From positions 2,338,438-2,351,180 of the forward strand of contig NW_001865039.1 of assembly GCF_000002865.3 (NCBI RefSeq): a DNA stretch of 12,743 nucleotides, given 5' to 3'. Source of the DNA: Monosiga brevicollis MX1 (lineage: Eukaryota > Opisthokonta > Choanoflagellata > Craspedida > Salpingoecidae). This document shows positions 1-7,367 of this stretch, one piece after another (position 1 is the first letter of the stretch; each line of letters starts with the position of its first letter). The position numbers and the translations under genes were made by a program. The notes under the pieces are model-generated. The model was not told the origin of the DNA. It worked only from the letters and a program-made list of their open reading frames with translations, and made no database searches.

Positions 1-353
1 TGGCTGCCATTTCAGCCTGTGGACACCATCTTCCGTCAGGCCTTTCCTTGGGCTGCCGTTTGACCCATTCGGCACCTCTTCTTTGCTTTTCTCGCTGCCG
101 CCTTACGCTCGACTTGCCCAGTGGCTGTAACGGCTTTTGAATTGTCAGCACTGCCTTTTTTCTGCACCATCCTATTTCATTTGGGTCGTGTGCTTTTCCA
201 TCCTCGCTACCTGTTTGATGGGCGCGCTACTGCCGTGCTGCTGATCATCGGCTCTGCCCTTTGTGAAAAAGTTCCGCATCAGCCCCATTGCATCCTGGCT
301 GCCCTATTGTTTGATATCTTGAACGTTCCTCCCCTTTTGTTTGCGCCTGGCCC
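1..353 (+). other. Upstream region / 5'UTR of the BET gene
   Basis: No gene is supported in this stretch. It is rich in C and T, as expected for an opisthokont promoter or 5' leader. An open frame beginning near 121 runs on into the BET exon in another frame; its early part has no recognisable protein character. No TATA box is evident close to the start codon. The BET ATG at 354 sits in a good context (gcccATGGA). Confidence 0.5.
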
Positions 354-3300
354 ATGGACCCAAGTCGCACTGACGGCCCGTCATTACTCGTTGTCGACGC
401 GGCCAGCATGGACGACCAGTCTGAGCGCGAGCAACCTCAGGAGTACCTCTCCAAGATGCCCACGACGTCCAGCAGTGTTGAAAATTCCAACTCGAACGAA
501 ATGGTTGAGTCTTCTGCTGGCAACAACGACGGCACCCCCTTGCCCTCACCAACTGGCGATGGCAAGCCCGAGGCCGCCGCTGCTGCTCCAGCGCCAGGGG
601 AACCTGCATCCACTGTGGCGGATAGCCCCACAGCGGAGCAGCCTGGCCAGGAGGAGAATGGAGACAATGCCACCACCGCGTCAATTCCCACGACACCGGC
701 CGTTGACAACACTGACAATAACAACACCAACACCAACAACGAGAGCAACACCGACACCGCCGCGACGCCAGCGCCTGGTGATGGCGTCGCCGCGTCTACG
801 TCAGAGGAAGCAAACGACGTGGCACCGTCTACGTCAGACACTGCCAACGGCAACCCGGTGAGCGACGACAAGCCTGGCGAGGTGGCCTCTCAGTCAGATG
901 CAACCGCGCCAACACGGACGTCACCCACGCCTGCATCCACCATCGCTGCGGGCGAGAATGCAGATGCCACCAGCAAGGACACGATGGCTGACGCGGCTGG
1001 CGAGAATAACGGAGTGGACGAGGACAGGGACAACAAACCAGAGTCTGTTGCCTCTCCTGCACCCGCTCCGTCTGCCACTGCTGCCCTTTTGGCAGCAGCG
1101 AGCACTGACGATGGCACGGCCTCGCCGCAAGGCAGCGCCACGCCCGGTCCTGGTACACCGAGCGTCATTATGGCACCTGGTACGCCCGATTCTGGATCAG
1201 CTGGTGGAACCCCTCGAACAGGGCGCATGACCAACCAGCTGCAATACATCAGCAAAGTTATCCTTCCCACCCTCAACAAGCACCCTAGCGCCTGGCCATT
1301 CAAAAAACCCGTCGACTGGAAAAAATTGGGCCTTTTGGTATGTTGGCGTGTGCCTCATCCAATCGCAGACGCGACTGCCACCACTTTCTTGTTGTCACCA
1401 TTCTTCGACCATTCTCCAGTGCCCTTTCTTCTTTATTTGTCTCATCCATCCCCTCTTTTGTGGTTGTCACTAGTCCTATCCTGAAATCATTGCAAACCCC
1501 ATGGACCTCGGCACCATCCGCAACAAGCTTCGCAAAAAGGAGTACTTTAGCGGTCGCGAGTGCCTTGACGACATTGAATTGGTCTGGCACAATTGTCAAA
1601 CATTCAACCGACCTTCAGACGTATGTACAATGCCAATGCATACACATACACACATCTGCACAGGCACATGCACATACATCGTGTGCACATAATAAACAAC
1701 GACTGTTTTTATACACATTCCACTTTTGTGCTTGTTTTGTCGTCCTTTGGCTTGAAACGGCTTGGATCGCGGTGAAGACAAAATGTCGCCCCAGTCTTAC
1801 TTAACCGTGGGGATTGACCTTCAATCGTTTCCTGAGCAATCTTCTCCGTTTCGGCATTAGCTCTCTCTTTCTCCGCCTCTGGTGTTCAGCTGTTGTTGAT
1901 ATGTTTGCGTGGCTTTGTCCGAGTGTATCGGCTTTTTTTTTTTTCCGGGAGGACAGGCGAAGTTGTTGCGGTGAAGACAAAATGTCGCCCCAGTCTTACT
2001 TAACCGTGGGGATTGACCTTCTTCAATCGTTTCCTGAGCAACAACTTGTCGTGATTGACCGGCTTTTTGTTTGTTCGTTTGTTTGTTAAGGTTGTGCTGT
2101 TTGGTAATTTCGGTGCTCTTGCGGTGAAGACAAAATGTCGCCCCAGTCTTACTTAACCGTGGGGATTGACCTTCTTCAATCGTTTCCTGAGCGACAGCAT
2201 CTGCTTACCCTTTTCTTTTGCCTACCATGCCCGCCCTCGTTCTGTTTGTCTCGACACGCCATCCTTTTCGTTCCTCCTGCTTCGGCTCGGCTGTTTTGGC
2301 TTGTGGTTGCGATGAAGACAAAATGTCGCCCCAGTCTTACTTAACCGTGGGGATTGACCTTCAATCGTTTCCTGAGCGACCAACCCATACTAGCTGCATC
2401 TTGTTTTGGTTCTTTTTCGTCGACATTTTCTTCTTGTCTCGTGTCGCGCGTGCATTGCGGTGAAGACAAAATGTCGCCCCAGTCTTACTCAACCGTGGGG
2501 ATTGACCTTCTTCAATCGTTTCCTGAGCACTGCAGCGCGCTTTCCGCGTCATGCCATCACATATCATCACATACACATCCCCATGTACACGCATACTTTG
2601 TTGAGTGGCCCTTGCGACCAGCTCGATTTGACCTCGCTTACGCCTGACTTGTTTTGCCTTGTTCAGGACGTTTATATCATGTCACAAGCGTTGGAGAGCG
2701 ACTACAAGCAAATGCTGGCCAATCTCCCCGAGCCTGAGGTGCCCTTGGATCGCCCTTCGGCCAAAGCCAAGTCGGCCCAAGCCATCAAGGCGGCTCCAGC
2801 TCTTATAGTGCCATCGCTCCCCACGCATCGACGCCAGTCATCACGTGTCATCCGCGCACCCAAGGACGGGCTTTTGGCAGCGTCGAGCCGCTTGCCTGCC
2901 CACATGCGTGTCTGCTACGACATCATCAAGGACCTGTTTGGCAAGAAGCATCAGGCCTACGCGTGGCCTTTTTATGAGCCCGTGGACATTGTCAAGCTCA
3001 ACATTCCTGATTACTATGATGTGATCAAGCAGCCCATGGACCTTGGCACGGTTCGAACAAAGCTGGAGGAGGGCGAATACGAGACGCGGGACGACTTTGC
3101 ACACGACGTGCGGTTGGTCTTTGCGAATTGCTATACGTACAACCCCCCGGGCTCGGACGTGGTTAAGATGGCCAAATCTACCAGTGAAGTTTTTGAGCTG
3201 CAATGGGCTGCTTTGGATGCCCCGGCCCCAGCAACTCCGGCTCCAACCTCGGCCAAATCGTCTTCTGTCGCAGCGACTGCTGGGTCGGGTGCGTCAGCTT

Positions 3301-4395
3301 CGGGCACGGGCGCCTCGAACAAGTCACACGCAGCGGCATCAAGTACGTCCAAGTTAAATCATGCTGGCACTTCAGCTGCCACAATGGCATCTCGCACCAA
3401 CAGCCATACAGCGTCCCCCAAGACGCCGGCTGCTGCCTCCGGAACCCCACCAGCGAAGCAAGCCAAACAGGCCAAGGCCGGCTCGAGCTCGAGCTCAAGC
3501 AAGGCCAAGGCTAGCAAGGGAAAGCAAGCTCCTGCCAAACAATCCAAGGCCACGGCTGCCAGCAGCTCTAGCAAGCGCCGCTCCAAGGGCAGTGCAGCCA
3601 AGCCCACACGTGTTGTGACTGATTCCACGAGCGATTCGAGCGACTCTAGCGATGAGGATGACGAGCAGCTGAAGCTTCAGCAAGTACAGCAGCTTACTCA
3701 GAGTATTGTTTTGGCTCACCAGCAGCTGCTACAGTTGCAAGGTGGCGGTGCGCTGCCCGGTCTGCTTTCCGGGTTCCCCGGTCTCGGCAACATGATGAAG
3801 CCCAAGAAGAAAAAGAAAAAGAAGGCCAAAAAAGCCCCCAAGCGCAAGCACGTTGAAACCGAGGACGAGGACGAGGAAGAGGAGGAAGAATACCAGGAGC
3901 CCACTCCTGAAAAGAAGAAGCCTGCGCCTAAAAAACCCGCGAAAAAGCGAGCCAAGGCTCCTCCCAAAAAGGCTCCTCCCAAGTCGACGCCCGCGCCTGC
4001 ACCTGCACCAGCGACAACCGCTGTTCCCACCACCCTGCATCATCATGACGATGACGACGAAGATGGTCATTCAAGCGGTGACGAGGCTCAGTTGCCCATG
4101 ACCTGGGACGAAAAGAAGATTTTGAGCCAAAACATCAACTTGGTACGTCTCATCTCGGCTCCCTTTGCCTTTGTTTATACGTGCTGTGTATCGGTCCTGG
4201 CTTATCATGGTGGGGTTTGCTTTGTAGTTACCATCTGATTGCGTACCGGAGATTGTTAACATCGTCCAATCGCATGAGCCCAATGTTGGCGGGGACGCAA
4301 ATGATGAGTTTGAGCTTGACTTTGATAAGCTGTCTACACGCACGTTGCGAGCTTTGGATCGCTACGTCCGCAGCAACCTGCCTGCCTCAGGTTAG
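354..4395 (+). CDS. BET family double-bromodomain protein (BRD2/3/4- or Bdf1-like), 4 exons, complete
   Basis: Exons are 354-1337, 1474-1620, 2667-4142 and 4228-4395; all three junctions are phase 0 and give 924 aa. The product should be a nuclear reader of acetylated histones that recruits transcription machinery. Residues 1-290 are low-complexity, rich in Ala, Thr, Pro and Ser. BD1 spans about 293-400, joined across exons 1-3, with the WPF shelf at 314-316 and the predicted acetyl-lysine Asn at 373 ([10 protein letters not shown]). BD2 spans about 457-560, with WPF at 477-479 and Asn 536 ([12 protein letters not shown]). A Ser/Ala/Lys-rich linker follows, with an acidic Ser stretch ([12 protein letters not shown]), a Gln-rich stretch, a poly-Lys cluster near 750-765 and an acidic run. 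The ET domain (853-924) starts LPMTWDEKK and ends at the stop, so there is no C-terminal P-TEFb-binding extension of the long BRD4 type. Domain order and spacing match the family closely; paralogue identity cannot be assigned. Met at 409 is an alternative start. Confidence 0.95.
1338..1473 (+). other. BET intron 1 (136 bp)
   Basis: The donor is ttg|gtatgt and the acceptor is cactag|tcc. Splicing joins KLGLL to [13 protein letters not shown], restoring the continuous ZA loop of BD1 with the same length as in animal BET proteins. Confidence 0.9.
1635..1692 (+). repeat. CA-rich simple sequence in BET intron 2
   Basis: Imperfect CA/CATA-rich repeat (catacacatacacacat and similar) directly after the 5' splice site. 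It looks like ordinary microsatellite sequence, with no sign of coding. Confidence 0.6.
1764..1842 (+). ncRNA. Intronic structured RNA element, copy 1 (box C/D-like)
   Basis: Core 1771-1835 is near-identical to four other copies in this intron. It opens with a box C-like GTGAAGA and ends with a box D-like CTGA. Its flanks pair: GGATCGC (1764-1770) with GCAATCT (1836-1842), six pairs including one G-U, with one C/A mismatch. This copy lacks the 3-nt ctt present in copies 2, 3 and 5. The box C/D assignment is inference: the fifth position of box C is A rather than the consensus U. Confidence 0.55.
1960..2047 (+). ncRNA. Intronic structured RNA element, copy 2 (box C/D-like)
   Basis: This is the clearest copy. 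Its flanks AAGTTGTTGC (1960-1969) and GCAACAACTT (2038-2047) are perfect 10-bp complements bracketing the core. Within the core are GTGAAGA (1971-1977), a possible hairpin CCCCA (1988-1992) with TGGGG (2007-2011), a possible hairpin GATTGA (2011-2016) with TCAATC (2023-2028), and CTGA (2034-2037). The two internal hairpins share G2011, so the second may lose one pair. AAGAC (1974-1978) could also pair with GTCTT (1993-1997), a competing fold. Confidence 0.65.
2112..2201 (+). ncRNA. Intronic structured RNA element, copy 3 (box C/D-like)
   Basis: The core (2123-2190) is identical to copy 2. The terminal stem is formed by different bases: GGTGCTCTTGC (2112-2122) against GCGACAGCATC (2191-2201). 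This gives ten of eleven pairs including two G-U, with one C/C mismatch. The upstream spacer (2048-2111) shares no evident similarity with the other spacers. Confidence 0.6.
2304..2382 (+). ncRNA. Intronic structured RNA element, copy 4 (box C/D-like)
   Basis: The core (2311-2375) carries the shorter 69-nt form lacking ctt. It has one substitution that turns the box C-like motif from GTGAAGA into ATGAAGA, keeping the purine required at box C position 1. The terminal stem is TGGTTGC (2304-2310) with GCGACCA (2376-2382): seven continuous pairs, one of them G-U. Confidence 0.6.
2446..2540 (+). ncRNA. Intronic structured RNA element, copy 5 (box C/D-like)
   Basis: The core (2459-2526) differs from copy 2 by one T-to-C change in the 14-nt loop of the CCCC/GGGG hairpin. 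The terminal stem is long: GCGCGTGCATTGC (2446-2458) pairs with GCACTGCAGCGCGC (2527-2540). It makes twelve pairs with one mismatch and one bulged G (2535). Confidence 0.6.
4143..4227 (+). other. BET intron 3 (85 bp) inside the ET domain
   Basis: The donor is ttg|gtacgt and the acceptor is ttgtag|tta. Joining gives [16 protein letters not shown], which aligns without gap to the ET-domain pattern, then runs to the stop at 4393-4395. Confidence 0.9.
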
Positions 4396-5099
4396 GATAT
4401 GGTGAACAAACAGTTTTGGTGTTGTGACATGTGCACTCCTTTTCCGCCGCCTTGGCTCGCTCTCTTTCTCTTTTTTTTAAAAACAAAAAGTGTTTGATTC
4501 TGCACAATGTGTTGTGCTTTGGCCTTGTTGCCTTGTATTTATGTCCCACCCATACTGGCTCGCTTCTCGAGCCGGGTCATCCTGGATCTTCCTTTTGCTT
4601 TGATATTGGTACTGGGTGGGTGTGTCAACTATCCTACTCCCTTTGTGGCACACCGGGGGGGCATCTCCTCGGTTGGGCATGAATGTTTTCGGTTGTGCCG
4701 GCGCGTGTGTGCGCCTTGATTGTGCCGTGTGCGTACCACCTTGCCATGGCTGAGCTCTCAAGCTGGTACCTGTTTGTTCGTTGTGTGTGCTTGCTACATT
4801 AATGGTCTTTGACTGGGTGTTTCAACCGCCGCCATTCTTCTTCTCCTTTCTTCTTGGTTTACTTGCTTGCACTTGTTTTGGTTTCTTTTTTCTTCTTGTG
4901 TTTCTACTCGTTGCTGCTCTGGAAGCCGCCCACATAATTGAGCCTGGTAATTGGCTCGCTTGTCTCGTGATGTGCTGGCCCTTTTTGCTTTGGGCCATGC
5001 CTGGCTGGTTTTGGTGGTGGTCTGAGGTCGATGTTAGTGCCGTGAGTTGTGAGTGGTTGGTTGTGACGGTTGTGGCGGCGGTGGTGTGCGAGGTGCGAC
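4396..5099. other. Intergenic region between BET and the coiled-coil gene
   Basis: This T/C-rich stretch presumably holds the BET 3'UTR and the next gene's promoter. It includes a T8/A5 run near 4471-4486. I saw no AATAAA on the plus strand. Long hydrophobic open frames (for example 4781-5272) arise from the T-rich composition and have no recognisable domain. Confidence 0.5.
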
Positions 5100-6135
5100 A
5101 TGACGGTACTGGGTGGCTCCGGCTTGCCGGGCCGCACCATCGCGCCTGTCGTCAACACTTTGCTCACGCCGTCGTCACCTGTGCACTGCTCCTTCCCTCC
5201 CCTCTCTGGCGCCGCTCGGCCTATTGGTCTTGCGACCCTTGCAGACGCCACTGTGCCACCTCGATTGGTTGACGATGATGCTGTCACCCCCGTCGTCAAG
5301 TCTGAGTAAGTCACGAGAACACATTTGTACACAGGGCCACGGCTCTCACAGCTAGCAGTCAGGGGGTCAGGGCAGCCTCCAAGAATTGGGATAGGTTGGG
5401 TATAAAATTAGAACTACACAGGTCATGTGTCAGGTGTCAGTGGGCAGGGCCATTTGCTTGCCATTCTTCGGGGAGCCTTCCTGATTGATGCTTCTCTGCA
5501 CGTTCATGAGCAACAGAGGCGCGTGGGAAAGCGACGATGACGATGACGACGCCGTTGCTGGTGGGAGTACTGCCGGTCAACCCGAGCTAGACGAAGAGTT
5601 TGAGCGATTTCAAGAGCACAAGGCTGCGGAGAAGCGAAGAGCCGCCGAGCTTCGTGAAGCTGAGGCCCGCTTACGCGAAGAGCAAGAACAAAGGAAGGCC
5701 GAGCAACGGCAGCAAGCGCTGCAGGCGGAGCAGCGTCGTCGAGAGTGCGTGCCATGGGCTTCTAGCACCCTCGCACTTGCATACTTGCTCAAATACCACA
5801 GGCAGGCTCATTGCGGAGTTGTGTGTACACTTGACCATTGCAGGCAACAGCAGCTGCAGAAGGAGCAAGAGGCTGCTGAAGAGGCCAAGCGGCTCGAGGC
5901 AGAGCGAGCGGCTCGTGAGGAGGAGCGATTGGCCGCTATTGCCGCTGCTGAGCAGGTTTGTGGATTTACTTGTGAGCTGGGCGCGCCCAGCGCATCGGCC
6001 TTCCAACTCGGACGTTGTTGGCGTATATTCACCTGCCTTTGTGTCCTGGACTGGTTTTGGTAGATGCAATCTCATATGGAAACCGAAGCCGACGTGGGTG
6101 GGGATGATGATGAAGACGATTTTCTAGATGACTGA
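5100..6135 (+). CDS. Unrecognised acidic coiled-coil protein, 4 exons
   Basis: Preferred model: exons 5100-5305, 5517-5744, 5844-5955 and 6064-6135, 205 aa. Exon 1 encodes a Pro/Val/Ala-rich, likely disordered N-terminus and ends at a consensus donor GA|GTAAGT. It joins in phase to GAWESDDDDDD after the acceptor caacag. Exons 2-3 encode about 85 residues dense in Glu, Arg, Gln and Ala (EEFERFQEHKAAEKRRAAEL and on), expected to form one long charged helix or coiled coil. The last exon gives a strongly acidic tail ending DDDEDDFLDD. There is no signal peptide, membrane segment or catalytic motif. Introns 2 and 3 (99 and 108 bp) are well supported by phase and by continuity of the helical sequence. 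An alternative start at 5506 (MSNRGAWES) would give 140 aa without exon 1. I do not recognise the family and propose no function. Confidence 0.65.
5400..5409 (+). promoter_or_regulatory. TATA-like motif upstream of the alternative start
   Basis: TATAAAATTA lies about 105 bp upstream of the ATG at 5506 and 88 bp upstream of the ATG at 5488. In the preferred model it falls inside intron 1. It could be a core promoter for a shorter transcript or a chance AT-rich match. Confidence 0.25.
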
Positions 6136-6618
6136 GAGCTTTTATTCAAGACGTTGACTAGCAAGCGCTTCACGGCCCGGCCCCTGCGGCGAGAACCTCC
6201 AAGAGGTCCTTGTATCATACATTCACTTGGTTGTCGTGGTGAGGGCGATGTCCCTGAATTGACTATTGGCACATGTTTGTGAAGTCTTATATCCCGATCT
6301 GCGTTTTGCGAGGACGCGTTCAGACCACCTCGAGTCCTTTGGTCTGTCAATGTGTACAAGAAGAGGATCTTATCTTTGGATGGGCGAATCAAGTAGCGTC
6401 TTACTTGTAAAACAAAAAGAAACCTTGCCAACGTTGAGTGGTATCTGTGAATTGAGTCTGTCCGTGTCTGTTCACCTCGGCAGAACCTGGCAAGCAAGGG
6501 TCACGCTGACCCTTCCTGACACACCTGCTCGCGTTTGAAGTGTTTCAACAGTTTTGGGCAAAAACAAAAAACAAAAGCCCCAACCACTCGCACTGGCATC
6601 CTTCTTTTGAGGTGCAGC

Positions 6619-6624
6619 AATAAA
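6619..6624 (+). terminator. Candidate polyadenylation signal AATAAA
   Basis: Canonical AATAAA on the plus strand about 480 nt after the stop of the coiled-coil gene. This distance is plausible for a long 3'UTR. No downstream element was confirmed. Confidence 0.3.
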
Positions 6625-7187
6625 TAGTAAGCGGAGAGCAAAGAGCTTGGTACTTGCACGTATGTGCTATGGCCACATTGCCTTGTCCGAGTCCTCAATC
6701 CAGATCCCTGTTTATGCAGACCATGGCCCGCGGCATGCACCAGCGCGCTTTTCCCTTGCCGCGGCCGATTCGGGACAAGATCATGCAATGTTATCCGATA
6801 TGTGCCACTCACACGTGTCGACAGCGATTCACCCCCTCAACTTTTGAAGCGAATATTCAGGTTATCGCAGTCTTCGAAAGAGGGCTCGAAAGTTCGTGAC
6901 GTAAATCGTTTACTTTTGGTACACGAGAAAAGTATTACATCCATTCTTTTGCTCAACGAAAACAACACACACCTTTCACCTCCATTTTCCCACACTCTTC
7001 ACTCACACACACACACACTCACGCTCCCGCTCCTTGGTTCTGTTGGTGCGTGTATTCTTCGGCTTGAGCACATGGTGGCAGTGGCTGGGGCGACGGTTGG
7101 AGCCCGGTGGTATGGGCATGCGTGCCGGCAACGCAGGGGAGGGCGGGCTCAGATTGGAATAATGCCTTGACTCTTACTGATCCGCTC

Positions 7188-7200
7188 GTTGTCTCTGTAG
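7188..7200 (+). promoter_or_regulatory. Candidate 3' splice site of a 5'UTR intron of the NRAMP gene
   Basis: A pyrimidine-rich tract ends in tctctgtag at 7200, 164 bp before the NRAMP ATG. The frame of that ATG has a stop at 7290, so any exon starting at 7201 would be untranslated up to 7365. The matching donor was not identified. Confidence 0.35.
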
Positions 7201-7348
7201 ATTCGACGGCGCGTGCGACTCGGAGCCGTTCGGAGCACAGATCCCGGTTCCAACGATTGGCTCGGCTGCCTTGAGGCGAACTGGCCCTCTGAGGGCGGCT
7301 TTGCATTTTGTTGGACTTGGAGTCACCGCTCTCCCTCGAGTTTGAGTT

Positions 7349-7367
7349 CATCATCATCATCATCATG
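7349..7367 (+). repeat. ATC trinucleotide repeat abutting the NRAMP start codon
   Basis: Six or so repeats of ATC/TCA run directly into ATGGAA. It is a short microsatellite in the immediate start-codon context and could vary between strains without changing the protein. Confidence 0.6.

Larger units (their letters stand above)
1621..2666 (+). other. BET intron 2 (1046 bp), host of five structured repeats
   Basis: The donor is gac|gtatgt and the acceptor is gttcag|gac. Splicing joins NRPSD to [10 protein letters not shown], matching the BD1 BC-loop and helix C. The intron is roughly ten times longer than the gene's other two. It starts with a CA-rich stretch (about 1635-1692). From 1764 to 2540 it carries five copies of a 69/72-nt element separated by unrelated T/C-rich spacers of roughly 65-120 bp. 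About 126 bp separate the last terminal stem from the 3' splice site. Confidence 0.9.
6136..7200. other. Unassigned region between the coiled-coil gene and the NRAMP gene
   Basis: About 1.07 kb with no gene I can support. It should hold the 3' end of the upstream gene and the promoter or leader of NRAMP. Several overlapping open frames occur (minus 6497-6072; plus near 6647-6899 and 6664-7170), but none has a recognisable domain and several cover the same DNA. A CA-rich repeat lies near 7003-7018. The stretch ends with a good 3' splice-site sequence. Confidence 0.45.

Noticed and set aside
437-871. Long antisense open frames within BET exon 1 (also 890-1303 and 3716-4033)
   Set aside because: They are mirror images of low-complexity Ala/Pro/Thr/Ser or Lys-rich coding sequence in GC-rich DNA.
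2017-2037. Guide complementarity of TTCAATCG to a conserved 18S rRNA motif CGATTGAA
   Set aside because: Only eight bases match, from memory of the rRNA, and they overlap a proposed internal hairpin; too short to claim a target.
1764-2540. CRISPR-like array (repeats with unique spacers)
   Set aside because: The host is an intron of a eukaryotic gene, repeats are 69-72 nt with unequal spacers of roughly 65-120 bp, there are no cas genes, and the paired flanks differ per copy.
1764-2540. Tandem tRNA or tRNA-derived SINE copies
   Set aside because: There is no GGTTCGA-type B box or T-arm, and nine unpaired bases lie between the last hairpin and the terminal stem, so no cloverleaf forms.
1764-2540. 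MITE or other transposon insertions
   Set aside because: The flanking inverted repeats are specific to each copy and no direct target-site duplications were seen.
4781-5272. 163-aa hydrophobic open frame that might be a membrane protein
   Set aside because: Its hydrophobicity follows from T-rich intergenic DNA, it overlaps exon 1 of the coiled-coil gene in another frame, and it matches no family I know.
6072-6497. 141-aa minus-strand open frame
   Set aside because: It overlaps the last exon of the coiled-coil gene in antisense and has no recognisable domain.
6647-7170. Three overlapping plus-strand open frames (66, 81 and 168 aa)
   Set aside because: They compete for the same DNA in different frames, and none shows a motif or a supported exon structure.
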